This document shows positions 1-12,629 of a DNA stretch of 64,000 bases, one piece after another (positions within the stretch are counted from its first letter, which is position 1; each line of letters opens with the position of its first letter). Under the pieces are notes generated by a model. That model was not told the origin of the DNA. It searched no databases and was given only the letters and a program-made list of their open reading frames with translations. Origin of the DNA: Shinisaurus crocodilurus (taxonomy: Eukaryota > Chordata > Lepidosauria > Squamata > Shinisauridae); NCBI GenBank assembly GCA_021292165.1, contig JAHFWL010000271.1:62001-126000 (forward strand). The letters are read 5' to 3'. The position numbers were made by a program, and so were the translations under genes.

Positions 1-759
1 CAGCCTTTTTTGAGTTTCAGAGATACCTATTTTATTGTTATAGTAAAACGGTGCTTGTTTCCAGTTAGTTTTATGCTACTTACAAATAAAGATGGTGAGA
101 AAATCTTAACAGTTGTGAGTGCAGCTGCTTTGCTAGGCCAAAAGAAAGTTGGGTGGAATCTAGAGAGCACAAATTGTTTGGGAAGTTCTCCTGTGTATAT
201 GCCCCACCAAAATAAATAGCAGTGGTGCAAGAGCATTCCTCGTTCTTATGCTTGGATCCCATCCCTTTCAGTGGGAGTTACATAAGAGAATCTCTTGAGA
301 AGATTGCAATCCAAAATGGTTCAATGACACCTGTGTTTGGCAAAAGTTAATCAGCTTTTAGGTTGCACAGAACTTTTCGACCAATTGAGCTTGCTACCCA
401 TAGCAACTTAGAGTTGGTCTGATTAAAGGCTGCGGTTATCTAATTGTATTACCCAATACATAATTGGTAATACATATGGCCCATAGCTGAACTGCAGGCA
501 AAGAAAATTGTAAACATTTACAATACTGTATATAAGCTAAAACTCGATGTTTGTTAGAGACCTGGGTAGCCTCCGAACTGTGGCAAGTAGAGAGGCCACT
601 ATTTAAAGCAGTAAAGTGGTTGGCAGGAGGCAAGGTTCTTAAGACTTCTCCTGCTTACCAGTTCCACCCCCCACCCCTCTTCAGACTTCTCCCTTATGCA
701 AATGCACATCCAGAATTCCATCTTGCAGGGGAAAGCAGCATGCAGGGAAGGGGCTAATC
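1..759. other. LRIG1 intron segment
   Basis: This is intronic sequence upstream of the exon at 1018. Small open frames here lack splice signals and similarity. I see no exon or recognisable repeat before the hAT element that starts at 760. Confidence 0.5.
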
Positions 760-894
760 CAGTGTTTCTCAACCTTGGGTCCCCAGATGTTTTTGGCCTA
801 CAACTCCCAGCATGCCCCAGCCAGCTATGCTGGCTGGGGCATGCTGGGAGTTGTAGGCCAAAAACATCTGGGGACCCAAGGTTGAGAAACACTG
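760..894. mobile_element. Palindromic hAT MITE, 135 bp
   Basis: The whole element is an almost perfect inverted repeat with termini CAGTGTTTCTCAACCTTGGG and its complement. It is flanked by an exact 8-bp target duplication, GGCTAATC (752-759 and 895-902). The 8-bp duplication and the CAG...CTG ends are hAT superfamily hallmarks. It differs at one position from the copy at 54795-54929. It sits in the LRIG1 intron about 120 bp before an acceptor. Each arm contains a CTACAACTCCCAGCATGC block resembling the ZNF143 promoter motif. Confidence 0.92.
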
Positions 895-1017
895 GGCTAA
901 TCAAAAGCAGCAGTGGGCCCCGTGCACGGGTGGGCAGGCAGTATTGGATATTGCCCAGAGTAACTCCTGGTCCCAAGTCATGCATGATGTGTGTTTTTCC
1001 CCCCTCTCCCTCCCCAG

Positions 1018-1320
1018 ATTACAGCTTGCCAGTGGTATGCACTGACTGCAGCGGGAGCACTGATAGTATGAGCGTCACCATTTACCCCAAGGATCCAGAT
1101 TATTACCCTCTGCCTGCAGAGACTGTGCCTCCAAATGCTCCCGGGAGCAAAGAATCCAGCAGGCGTGATAGTATGCCTGCTGCGAACTGTCACAGCCCTT
1201 CAGAGTGCAATGGGAGCGTGAGCAGCAGGAAATCGGACGCCGGTGGTACCATCTACCCCAGCAATCACGACAGGATACCGCCTGCTAGCCCAAGCAAGCC
1301 ACCTCAGGTGGACAGCAAAG
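1018..1320 (+). CDS. LRIG1: LRIG1, penultimate coding exon (cytoplasmic tail)
   Basis: This exon encodes about 100 residues of the C-terminal cytoplasmic tail of LRIG1, a single-pass membrane protein with leucine-rich repeats and Ig domains that restrains ErbB and other receptor tyrosine kinases. A pyrimidine-rich tract and cag precede it and a gt donor follows at 1321. It starts on the second base of a codon and ends on the first base of a Gly codon. Identification rests on short blocks remembered from the family: VVCTDC near the start and IYPSNHDR near the end, in the order and spacing of the LRIG1 tail; the LRIG3 tail as remembered does not fit. The segment is rich in Ser and Pro and contains no folded domain. 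The donor (AAAG|gtgtgc) is weak but joins in frame to the exon at 2414. The Ig, LRR and transmembrane exons lie upstream of the window. Confidence 0.85.
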
Positions 1321-1352
1321 GTGTGCTTGTGCGTGTGTTTTATCTCTTAGAC

Positions 1353-1724
1353 CAGGGGTGAGGAACCTCAGACCCAGGGGTCAGATCTGGCCCTCCCGAG
1401 GTCCCTTCTGGGATTCCCCAGGCCACCCCCCTTTCCCCTGACCCACCCATGTTTCCCCATTCCCCCACCCAAATTTGGTGATTTACTGGCTTTTGTGCAC
1501 ACCCCCCCCCCCTTTTAGAAGGTTGGAATGCCTCTCCTAATGCTTATTACTGGCATTAAGAGCTTTAAGCTACGATACAGTTTTGGTTTGTTTTTTGGCC
1601 TCACCCCTTTTGCTTTTGGCCCCATCTCTTTGCTCTCAGTCCCATCCACCGCTGGAATGCAGTCACCGAGTGCCTCTTCAAAATTGAATCCAACCCTTGG
1701 GCTGAAAGAGGTTCCCCACCACTG
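1353..1724. mobile_element. Short hAT element, 372 bp
   Basis: The ends are CAGGGGTGAGGAACCTC and GAGGTTCCCCACCACTG, with an exact 8-bp duplication TCTTAGAC at 1345-1352 and 1725-1732. The interior is non-coding and pyrimidine-rich. It begins 32 bp downstream of the LRIG1 donor at 1321. A related element in opposite orientation lies at 41546-41906, and a partial one starts near 32116. Confidence 0.9.
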
Positions 1725-1803
1725 TCTTAGACGTACATCCCACAATACGTTTTCAGGATGCTCTCATGAGTCACTCCCATGTGTAAGACTGTAACATGAA
1801 AAG

Positions 1804-1831
1804 TGTGTGTGTGTGTGTGTGTGTGTGTGTA
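1804..1831. repeat. (TG)n microsatellite
   Basis: Simple dinucleotide run in the last LRIG1 intron. Cys-Val open frames across it are artefacts. Confidence 0.95.
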
Positions 1832-2413
1832 TTTGCTTGCAAGCCAGACATGGCCACTTCGATCTAATTCACACATCGGCCTATACCACTCCAGCAAGTG
1901 ATCTCTTATGGAGTTGCTCTCCTATATACGGTTTGTATCCTAAAGGCATACGCATTGGCAGGAAAGCATCACGAGTGTACAAAATATATCACCAGAGAAC
2001 ATTTTGCAGAACATAAATGTGAAACCAGCTCCAGCTTTTTTAGATACCAGGCAATTTTGCCCTGGAGGAAAGAGTTGGGGTATATGCAGCAGCCATAGTG
2101 TTGCTGGTGGGGGGGGGGGGAGGCACAAGAGAGGAGTGCCTAAGACAAGAAAATGTTGCCTTAGCTCCCTGCACTGTCACAGAAAAAGCTGGGAAGCATT
2201 CTCACTGGATGCAGGCCTTGGTAAGGCTAGAGACCATTGTATGTTGTTTCCAGTCTGGACTGATCTTGTTTCCCAGGAACCACTTGCATTACTGCAGAGA
2301 ATTCTGGGTATCATATCGTCATTGATAATGTGTGCGTGCGTTTGTATGTTCTGGAAGAGATAAGTAGTAGCAAAGTTTTGAAAACCTAAAACTCGTCTTG
2401 TATTTCCTTACAG

Positions 2414-2604
2414 GTTCTTCACAGCCTCTAGCAAAACCTTCAGAGCCTTATGGCTTTCTACTGCCTTCTGAAGGCTCATCAAGGCACCTAAAAGGAACTG
2501 CTGAACTGTCTCAGACATTGCCAGAAGTGGAAGCTAAACAAACGCTTCTCTCCAATGGACACTTACCAAGGTCACGTGACTCCCTTCACAAGTCAAGCCA
2601 CTGA
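2414..2604 (+). CDS. LRIG1: LRIG1, last coding exon and stop codon
   Basis: The final LRIG1 coding exon follows a tatttccttacag acceptor. Its first two bases complete the Gly codon begun by the exon ending at 1320, so the reading frame is continuous. It encodes about 63 residues and stops with TGA at 2602-2604. The block LLSNGHLPRS matches the conserved LxSNGHLPK-type motif near the LRIG1 C-terminus, which is the strongest argument for LRIG1 over LRIG2 or LRIG3. The protein ends soon after this motif, a little earlier than remembered for the human protein. There are no frameshifts or premature stops. Confidence 0.85.
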
Positions 2605-2653
2605 AAAGATCACAATGGACTGAGGAAACTGCTATGTGCAAATTGAACGGAAC

Positions 2654-2691
<38 letters not shown>

Positions 2692-5600
2692 CACACACAC
2701 AGAATTTCTTTGCACGGAATTATCTAGGCTACTTCTACCTCAAGTTCTGAACTGACAGCTTCTCAAAGGAATGAAAGAAGAAAAAGAGAAAACAAAATGA
2801 GGTATAAGAAGCAAGCTTGCGTGGAGGAACAAAGTCCTAAGCGGTGCCCACTTGTACATAGTTCTTAAACTTCCCTGAGAAGTATCTGTGACTCACACGT
2901 TGGCTTGCATATAAAGCACAGAAATGCAAAAGGTTATTGTGTAAAGTAAAGTATTTGATAACAAATTTGTACATAAGAGTTTTCATATATATATATATAT
3001 ATATAAATCTATATATATATATTATATATCTTCTAACAGAAGTTATTTTATTCCTTGGTGCATGATCGAACTGAGTGAAATTATTCAATGTTGACAATAT
3101 ACATGGTTTTCTCGCTATAAGGTGGTTGTTAGGTTTCCATAAACACCACCCACCCAAGAGTAGTGGTGCCTTAGGTAGAATTTCAAGAACAGGCCCATAT
3201 ACCTTTAATGGAGAAGACTTTGCTGATGAAATTTTTCTTTTTTTTTAGTACTCAATTGGTTTGTTAGTTCAAATATCTCCTCAGAAATACTGCACTTACA
3301 GCGCAAATCTATACATGCCTGCTCAGACCTAAGTCCCATTGAGTTCAGCTGGGCTTCATCCCAGGTAAGTGTATAGGAACCAGTGTTAAAGATCAAACTG
3401 AGAGCTGTTATTTCAGCATTGCTAAGCAGAGGTGAAGCATCTGATCCTTGGCATGTGTGACTGAACCACTGTGCACTGGCAGTGTTTCCATTCAGTGCAG
3501 TTGGGCTCGTGCTAGAAAAGGAGAAAACAGGTAGCAATCACAATTTTTAAAAAACAGTAGTGGATATACACATACATGTCCAGTTGACTGCAAACAAAGT
3601 TTAGATGCACACAGTCTTGTGTAGGATCTACAGCCTGTATCTGTATTTTAATGCTAGCTGTTCCTTGCACTAGTGATAATCTGTGCATCCCAGTGGAACA
3701 GCCTTAACTACATGTATGGCTTGGAGGAAGAAGAGGATTGGCAGACTCTCCTTTGCTCTGAAATTTGTCTGATGGAAATCCCTATTTTCATTGTGGCATC
3801 TTAACACTGATGATGGAAATCTTAAAATATGTTGCTTTGTGGTCTGTGTTTTTATTAATTGTTGTGAACCACTCAGAAAGCTTCAGCTATTGGGTGGTAT
3901 AGAAATGGAATTAATAATACCTAAGTTACTTTCATATGCAGTAATCTGACACACTGAATAATACATTTGTGCGCGTGCGCACACAAACACCTAATTTTCT
4001 TTTACTTTGGATTCTGGCTTAGAATCCAAATTCGTAGTGACTAGCTCTGACTTTGAAGAAAGCTCTCTGAATTTTTTAAAGGTCTTTTGATTTTAAGTTC
4101 CAAGAAAACTTATTCAAAGGATGTAACCACACTAGGCTACTGTTTTTATTTAATTTTTTAAAATACTGCTTTGAGAGCTATCAGCCACCTAAAGCACTAT
4201 TATAAAGCAAACTAATTAAAAAAAAAAAACCAATGTGAACACACACAGGAAAAGCTGTTTTACTTAAAATGTAAGTTTAGAGCAATTTTTTTATTTATAG
4301 AAGTGCTGCTGCTTCTCAATGTTTGTACCTGTGTGTTGAAATTTTCATTTTTCCATAATTGTTTGTTTGTAGTTTGGGCTCTTCTAATGCAAGATTATTG
4401 AAATTAAATTATGACTAGGGCTAAGAGGGGCAGAATGGCTTTTTGGGTTTTCTCTCTTTTTATTATTCTTAGCCATGACTTAAAGGCCAGTTTCAGAGGA
4501 GCAATGCTGGGAAGCAAGAACATTTAGTTTATGGCAGTATTGAAAGAGCTCACATAAGGATTGTGGCTTCCAATTTTGGAGGCCCCACCTCTATGGGGCA
4601 GCATACAAGAGTGGGCTTAACCTAACACTCAAAGTAGGTGGAAGCCTTTCGATTGGCTCTTGAGTGAGCTTGATCAGCCGATTGTTCGGTCCGTTTGGAA
4701 TAAGGTGTTGAGTATTTCCTTGCATCAGCCAGTCTTTCTCTCAACAATCCCTGCATTGGAAAGTGCCACACTGAATAGGCATCATGAGGCCAGGTTAGCA
4801 CACAGGTTACTTGTCAACCCTCAGGTACATTCTTTCCATCATCAGTACCCTTTCACTGCACCTGCACAGGAAACAACCAGATGTTTGTGGCCTGCCATCT
4901 GTGACTATTTCACCCTCTAGTTTTGTGTGTGTGTGATGGGCTGTCTTCTAATAGGAAATCTGGTAAAATGTAACCTTTCCTCTTAAAGCTGGGTAGAACC
5001 TGTAAACATCTGGCTGTTTTGCACCTCCATTAAAATAACTCCTACTTCCAACCCAACCCATAGGAGGAGATGCGGGTTTGCAAGGCAAGGACCTCAAAAC
5101 ATTTGCCATCTGCTTCTTAGCTGAATCTGGCCTTTATGAAACAACGCATAAATTAGCCAGCTACCTGTCTCCGTCACTTCCTGACGGTAGATACACTTGC
5201 ACTTTGTGGTAGGTGGCTAATTATGTGAGGTGCCAACTTTATAGCTATTCAGTAATTTTTTTAAAAAAGGAGTGGCCAATAGGAAAAACAAAAATATTCA
5301 GGGTGCATTTCCCCCCTTTCACTGTATCAAGAGGGAATAAGTGATGATGCTTTCTAAGGGGAGGCAAACTAGTAAATGTTAGGTTGAGGGAACATGCCCA
5401 CAGAAAAGAATAGGAAAAAATTGTCACCATTGGAAATGCTAAGCACACTTGCCATGTTAACATTTTGAAAAATAATTGTATTTTTGGATATGGTTAACTG
5501 TTTAAATAATGTTACTTCCACTAAATATGTGAATCTGCTGCTTCTGAGAGGCAATGTGAAAGAGGAAGTATTACTTTTGTGTACAAAGTTATTTATTTAT

Positions 5601-5712
5601 TAGAAAATTTTGGTACAACGTTGTACATTGAGAAGTACATTGTAAAAAATATTGGAAGTGTCTAACAAATGGCATTGAAGTGTCTTTAATAAAGGTCCAT
5701 TTATAATATCAA
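2605..5712 (+). other. LRIG1: LRIG1 3' UTR (probable extent)
   Basis: Non-coding, AT-rich sequence follows the LRIG1 stop. There are (TA)n runs at 2658-2684 and 2987-3004. Repeat-derived pieces lie within it, including the 3' end of a LINE near 3835-3920. The first canonical AATAAA after the stop is at 5688-5693; an ATTAAA at 4403-4408 is an alternative. The end point is inferred from the signal only. Confidence 0.45.
5688..5693 (+). promoter_or_regulatory. LRIG1: Candidate LRIG1 polyadenylation signal
   Basis: This AATAAA hexamer is the first canonical one downstream of the LRIG1 stop on the + strand. Transcript data would be needed to show that it is used. Confidence 0.4.
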
Positions 5713-8700
5713 TAGTATTTGTCTAGATCAGGACCTGTGATTTTGGGTTTAAGAAGAAAAACAAAATTCTACATTGCCTACACCTTTGGGAATTCCAAGT
5801 TGCCTCTGAGGTTGCAATCCATCCTAAACACAGTTACCAGGGAGTAAGCCTATATGAACACAGTGAAACTTGCTTCTGAGTAAATATGCATAGTATTGTA
5901 CTCATAATAGCAGTGATAAAGGTATTCTGAGTTGACATGATGTTGCTGATGGGGAGGTATAAGAAAAAAAACAAGGCAAGGTTGTTGGGTGAACTTGGGC
6001 CACATTTATTTAAATATTAACAGGATCTGCAAAAATGGCATGTGCAGGAAACAACTTTCAATATCTTACTGGCAGCTAGTCTGCCACAGTTCAGCGTGCC
6101 ATTTCCCCACTACTAACAGTGGTATGCCCTGGATCATCCAGCTCCAGTTATGTTTGGGCATTTGAAAGGTACCTCCAACTCCAGTTCAGTCCCAAACCAG
6201 TCTCTCCCCCCACACCCACCTTTCCTGAAGGGCTCAGTATTTATTCCAGCCCTCCCTCTCTCCGCTTGTGCCTCTGGACCTGCTCTCGTGATCAATATAG
6301 TGCCTGATGTTTGCTTGAAAAGTCTGTCTACAGTAGCTCCCAGGGCATGACAAGGCAGTCCTTATCCTGTGCATACGCTGCCATACACAGCAGTCAGCTT
6401 TCAGCAAGCAATCAGAAATGGTATTCCAGCATTTCCCGCCTAATACATGAGAGGGGATATCTTCCTTTCAAGGCAAGCACTGGGGGAGGGTTTTTTTTTG
6501 TTTTGAAAAAGGACTGCCACGGAAGGAGATGACAACAAAATTATGAATTGTGTACTGAGAGTAATACAGAGTTTCTGTCCCTCTCCATAATAGTGGGATT
6601 GGAGGTTGCCTAAGGAAATGGATTGGTTCAAGATTGGCAAAGGGAAATATTTCTCCACACAATCTGTGAACTTTCAGAATAAACATACATACACAGACAC
6701 ACACGGTGATGAACAGGTTTACTTCTTTCAAACATCTGTGGGATGATGTAAATCATCTGAGACAAAACGGACACCATTCATACATTATTGGAGGAAAACA
6801 TTCAATTAGACAATAGTCCCTGTGGCGTGAAATAGAATTTCTGGAGATGTGCCTGGGAAGCCCTTTCTGAAATGGAAGAAGTGGGCGCTCTATCCAGATC
6901 TTACACAGAGCAATACACTTCAATGGCAAAAGGACCCAATTACTGCTGTTGTTTTGCATTCTTTTCTGGAGCATGAGGGTTATGTTCCTCCAAGTCAGAG
7001 CTTAACTTGAGCCTGGGACATGACAACAAATGCTTAAATAGACTGGAGGGGAGAGCACTTATGGCTATGTGCAGCGAGTGCCATTTTCCCCACTTTGTAA
7101 CTGCAGCCAGTTGGAATGACGACAATAAAAACATGTGGGGCCGGGATCCTGCAAGAATATTCTTCAGGGTAGAACGTGCCTGTTCAGGATTCCAACAACT
7201 CCATTCTATTCTCCCACCCACCCCGGTTTGCTATTTCCCCTGCCCCCCAGTCAGCATATTGTGGCGACTGAGCATGCTCATTTTGCACTGGGCTGAGTTT
7301 TCCCCCCTAAAGATTTGTTGTGCTTCTGCCAACCTTGGGCTTCCTCCAAGCCTGCCGATACCTCCCCCTTGCCCATGGACAGTGCTGTTTTGGCTACATA
7401 AAAGTTGGCACTCTGAGAGTAACTGTGCTATGAGGACATAAGATTATGGCTTTTGGCATAGACAGTGTAGTTTCCAGGTAAGCTTGAACCACCCCTCAAC
7501 AGATTTACACCATAATCCAACACGCCCACTCAGAACCTATTGAGTTCATGGAGCTTAACACAATCCTTTGCCTGTCTACTTTAGGCAGTAATCCTATATC
7601 CACTAACCTGGGAATAAGCCCCCAATGAAATAAAAGAATAAAATAAATAATACTTCTGAGTACACACATACAGGATTGTGCTGTCAGTAGGTTGGATCCA
7701 GACTTAGTTGTAGTTAGAGCAGACACACTGAAATCAGTGGGACTCAAGCTAGTCATAAGGGACATAAGTTGATGTTCCAATGACTTCAATAGTTCTACTC
7801 TGGGTTGTATCAAGATTTAGTCAAAGTCATGCATAGAATAAACCCACTGGAAACAATGAGACCTGAGATAGTTCTCCTTTGTGTAGTCCCGCTGAAATCA
7901 GTGGGACAAGTTAGTCACGACTAAGTCTGGATTCAAGATGGTGTATTTAACTCTAAATCAGACTGGCCAGAGACGCTTGTTGGGGCAGGGGGCACTGAGG
8001 ACACACATACAGCCAGCATGATGTCCATCTTCAAAACGTAGCTCTGCCTGCTGCAGCACAAGCTGGTTTTGAAATGCCAAGAAGCGTACAAAAATCAGAA
8101 ACTAAGTTGTGACCCAGTTCGCTATGCTATGCTAAGGATTGTGGCAACCCCATTGCTCACTTACTCATTCATCCCAGAGCAGTCCCACAAACTTTGGTTA
8201 CTATTCTACAGTAAAAGGACCATGGGCTGCAGCCTCGGGCATCAAACAGATGGCATCTTCCTTCATGTACCCATTCTTCATTTGCTTCCCCACCACCACC
8301 TCTTTTTTCTTTTTCTGCGAGAGACTGTGCTGCTATGGAGGCAAAGGGTGGGAAGAAAACAAAACAAAACAAGGGCTTTGTTTCTTTTTCATAGGCAACA
8401 TTGTTAGACAGTAAAATAATACATCATTGTACTTTTACTGGAGAAATCTGAGTCTAATTAAAAAAGGCAGCCTTGCTTATCCAAGCAAGAATGCTCACTA
8501 TGCACCTGCAGGTACGAACAGTGGTCTAAACTTTCCAAATGGAGCTCAAGCAAGAAGCAAGTGGCCTTTTCCCCTTAGAGAAACCTGCACGCAGCCTCTT
8601 CCGTCCTTTGGAGCATAGTAGGCCTTCGGCAATGTCAATAAATGGGTGCTGTCTTCCTTAGTGCCGTGATTCCAGTGTCACAAAATAAGAGAAGGCTCCT
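5713..8700. other. Intergenic region between the LRIG1 and SLC25A26 3' ends
   Basis: No exon is evident. Remnants of short interspersed repeats occur, for example a palindromic 'cctaaacac...gggagtaagcc' type copy at about 5815-5905 and GGTTGGATCCAG-type pieces at about 7690-7935. Open frames of 100-144 codons here have no recognisable similarity and no splice or promoter context. Confidence 0.45.
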
Positions 8701-8706
8701 TTTATT
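8701..8706 (-). promoter_or_regulatory. SLC25A26: Candidate SLC25A26 polyadenylation signal
   Basis: TTTATT on + gives AATAAA on the - strand, 426 bp beyond the SLC25A26 stop. It would give a 3' UTR of roughly 450 bases. Usage is inferred. Confidence 0.5.
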
Positions 8707-9131
8707 CCTGCCATGCTGTGCAGGCCATGTTCTTCTCGTTTGCACATCATTCTCCCTAAATGAGTTCTAATAATAATGCCTTTCAGGCACAAGGCTGGAG
8801 CCCATAAAACGAGCCATTTGCCCCGAAAAGTTGCCTTTCTTGGCACGCTCCTCCCAATGAGCTCACTGCTAGAACAGGGGTTTCCATACACGGAAATTTT
8901 ATATTAGGGAAACGGAATTAAGGGGGTTCTTTTTCTTGTTTAAATAGTGAGAATAGAGTCCAGGCTGCTGAACAGCTGCTGAGCCACAGGAGGCAGGCCG
9001 GGCTGGGGGCGGGAGGGGGGAGGGAGAGAAACTTGTGGGAAGGCAAATGATTAATTTTCCTGAATGTGCATTTTTCTTAGGAGAGAAATAAAGCAGCCCT
9101 TCAGCTGTTCGTTTCGAGTCCCAGAGCCAAC

Positions 9132-9228
9132 TCACAAAAGCAAACGGCGGATCTTGTCATACATCCCAAGGAAGATAAAGCCTCCAAGACTGATGGAAGA
9201 TATTCGAGGGACAATGCCTGCAAACAAT
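9132..9228 (-). CDS. SLC25A26: SLC25A26, terminal coding exon
   Basis: SLC25A26 is the mitochondrial inner-membrane carrier that imports S-adenosylmethionine in exchange for S-adenosylhomocysteine. This exon follows a tttcag acceptor. Its first base completes a Gly codon begun by the exon at 21389-21462. It encodes 31 residues and a TGA at 9134-9132. The block [19 protein letters not shown] is the conserved start of transmembrane helix 6 and closely resembles the human LFAGVFPR...SLGGFIFLG stretch. The C-terminus stops after RRLLL, several residues before the remembered human end. The frame is intact. Confidence 0.93.
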
Positions 9229-10779
9229 CTGAAAGGACGGAAAGAAAAGCAAGGTTATTTTGAGCCTCTTAAGAAGTTGCATATAAAGGCTTGGAATATA
9301 TACAATTCTGCCCTGGCTCTTAATAAGGAGGCAGCTTATTCAATGGCAGCTCTAGCATTATGGGCTGAAGGACACGGCCCTCCCTGATGAAAAGGAGAGG
9401 GGGCAGAGAAATACAATCGTGTCTTCTTATTTTTGCTCTCCACAATTCATCTTCCACTCCAGTTCAAACTGGTGGTCAGGCAGAGGGGAGGGGCACCCGT
9501 AGACTGCTCCGCCTTGTCTCTCTTTGGAAGGTAGCCAGTTAAGTCCCTCCCACATAGTGGGGCTTGTTTGCTTCCAGCCCAAGTTTTGCAGCTAAAATTT
9601 GGGCCAAGCTTTCTTGCAGGTCTGTATGAGGAACACTTTGTCACTGAATATCTAAAATGGAAAAAGTGTGGAGTTTTCAAGTCTGTCTTGACATTACACT
9701 GACAAACACCCAATCCCTCCTAAAACCTGGAAGGGGTTCCCCATAATTTCAAGCATATGGTGCCTGGTTATGATCATTCAGTGATGTAAGGTAATTTTGC
9801 ATATGATCTACACAGGAATGAGCCATGGCATTGAAAATAGTTTCTAATGCGAAGCTCTGGTGGATCCTGGCTCAGATTAAATCCTTGTCCATACGTCTGA
9901 AGTAATTAGTTCTTTTCATTTTGGTTTCTCAGAAACTGAATGAGTTTTTGTTTAAAACCTGCATGCAAGTAGCAAGTGTTGTTCCCTGGCAATTAAAAGA
10001 TTTGATGTACGTATTGTACTGCTGTTTTTTTGGGCGGTATGTGTTTTCTCCCAAAAAATCCATGAATTCAAGAATGTATGATATAGAAGAAGTGCTGGGG
10101 GTTCAACTTTGTCTATCACATTGAAGCCTATCTTTTCATGAGTGTGCAGTTGATAGCTGATGCTGCTCAGTGGGGATAATGTGGCACTCCGCACATGTTT
10201 AAAGGCATGCGTTCTTTTATACATGCTGCACAAGTCCTGGTATCAGGAAATGCAGGCATTGAAAAATTACAGCCCCGACAACTCAGAAAGTAAATCAGCC
10301 ATCATAGAGGTCACTGCAACTATACAGTTACTCAGTAGCAGCAGCTAAAGAATCCTTGGGGGTGTCCTACCCTTAAAGACAGCCTAAAAATAACATTAAT
10401 GAAATTAAAAATAATAATAAAAGAAATCCCACCTTCCACCCCTCACATTGAGAATACCTCTGAATCAACAAGCTGATTGACTGACTGGATGGGAGAAGGC
10501 AGAGGGCAATTTTAAGTCTCCCTTTATTGCCTTTTTATCCCTTCTGTGTCTCTACCTCTGCAGCCTTTCTCCATTCCCCAGCCCAACTTGCAACTGGCTT
10601 TTCTTTCACACTCCCCCTTTCCACCACAGAAAAAGGGGGGAAGTCCAACTGCCTTTGTTTTGTCCTCTGTAGGTTAAGATAAGAAACAAAACAACAACAA
10701 AATACCAGGGAAGCTGCTGCAATGAAAGAAGAAAAATCTGGAATGGAGTTATTTGGGAGAGAGGGAAAGACAGGAAGTG

Positions 10780-11960
10780 CATGTGCACGTCACGAAAAGC
10801 TACCTTGGCAATAACCCACGCTGGGTTGGTTGTTCCCCAAACAACCCACAGTGCGCCCAACAGATTATTGGGCTCACCGTGGGTTGTTCGCACCCCTTCC
10901 TCCCCCATCATTCTCCTACGGGTATCCCAGGGGACTCCGCGGCAGGAGCAGCTTGTCTCCCTCACCCCTCCACGACTGTGAGCCGTTTTCAGCTTGCTAT
11001 GGCTTTTTTGGCACTTTAACTTTTTTCTTCTTCTTCTAGAGATCTCGAAAGATGGCTTGACAGCCAGCTTTTATGATTCCCATTATGACAGCCACTGACT
11101 TGTCCCTTCAGAGCGCCCAAGCAGCACAGTGGAGGGGCTGTCAGTGGTTGGGAAAACAGTTTTTTTATATATATGTTGTCCTTTATTTATTTTTTAATTT
11201 TGCAGCGCTTGCAGAACTGTGGAGGTGCCCAGTTCTGTGCGAACAGTAATTGGAAGCCTCAGCTGGGTCAATATCCTGGGGGGAACCTGCTGTCATAGTA
11301 CAGCAGGTATCAACCCTGGACATTGTCGTAAAGAGGCTCCCAATAGGCTTTTTCTTCCCTTTGGTGTCTCTTGACAGCTGTCAAAAGATGAGCTGTCAAG
11401 GGAAACCAAAGGTGTGAGTGATCTTTGCTCACGAAAAGGGGGTGGGTGAATTTACATCCCCTTTGCAGCAAATTCCTCCTGTTTGTTTGTTTTTTGCACT
11501 AGAATTTCCTATGAGTGAGCTCACTTTTACAGTTGTTCCCAAGACTCTAGGTGCTCAGGAACATGAAAAAGTGTGAGCCTTTCAAAAGGAAGCTGACTAT
11601 CAAAACTCCGGTTCCCTTTAAAAGGGGTTTCTTCACAGGGCCCACCATGGTTTCTTCATAGGGACATATGCATTCATGCCTGCATATGCCCCTGTGAGAA
11701 ACCATGGGGAGCCCTGCCCCCCAAAAACCCTTTTAAAAGGGGCCAGAGTTTTGACCTGGCAAGGGTTTTTTGCCATTCTTGCCAAGTGAGTTGCTGTACT
11801 CATAATGGGAGTCAGTCAACCAGGTTTGGACGACACAACAATCCCAGCTAGAATCCATGGGTTGTCAGGATGGTTTATTGCACTCAAAACAAGCCACCCT
11901 GTGGGAATCAGTCCAGGTTTACACACGACACAACAACCCATCATGGGTAACAAAACCATA
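10780..11960. mobile_element. DNA-transposon-like repeat, copy 1
   Basis: This stretch shares segments with 33591-34918 in the opposite orientation. Shared blocks include a 'tatcccaggggactcc' block, a GACAGCTGTCAAAAG block and an AACCCA-rich terminal block (CACGACACAACAACCCATCA type). The ends contain several AACCCA inverted motifs, suggesting terminal inverted repeats. It appears non-coding. Boundaries are approximate and a superfamily cannot be assigned by eye. Confidence 0.5.
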
Positions 11961-12460
11961 ACCTTGGTTTTGAAAACAGATGTTTCCTATGCTGTGCTGG
12001 TGCTTGCTAAGGAAATGGGGCAACGATTAATTTTCAGAAAGAGACTGCAGGGGACTCAGGCTTATGGTAAACAATACCATCTGTGCAACTAGTCCTTCTC
12101 CTTAATTCTGTGGGAGGGACAAGCTGCCATTTGCTGGACAAAAAGGGGGAAGGCACTCTGCATGAGTTCAGGGGCATTTCTACTATTGTTTCGTTAGCTA
12201 GTAGAAATATTTTTTGACTGTATGTGTGAACCTGAAAATCAATTTCCCCAATTCTATTCTGACACGTAACTACTACAACATAGGTGTGCATCGTATGGAG
12301 AAAGTGGAGAAGTTTTATCCCTCACCCGTAAAATTAAAATTAGGGTCATCCAATGAAATTGATTGGCAGATATAGGGTTGGATCCAGGATCTGCCTTCCG
12401 TAAGAGGAAGGGCTCCTCTTGCAGAAGGTCCATCCACCCGATTTGGGGGGATCCCCCTCC

Positions 12461-12478
12461 CACACACACACACACACC
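12461..12478. repeat. (CA)n microsatellite
   Basis: Short dinucleotide run inside a GGTTGGATCC-type interspersed repeat (about 12373-12570). A related copy lies at 15845-16050. Confidence 0.85.
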
Positions 12479-12598
12479 ACAGCTCACCCCATTCAGCAGA
12501 TGTGGGAAGGAACAGGTGGAGAAGTCCACTTCCACCAGTGCAGTTAATCCAGCTTAAATCCAGTTTTTAATTTATCCAAGTGATTTACTAATTGAAAC

Positions 12599-12629
<31 letters not shown>

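Noticed and set aside
7007..7441. 144-codon open frame on + in the intergenic region
   Set aside because: No family similarity, no splice or promoter signals, composition like non-coding DNA.
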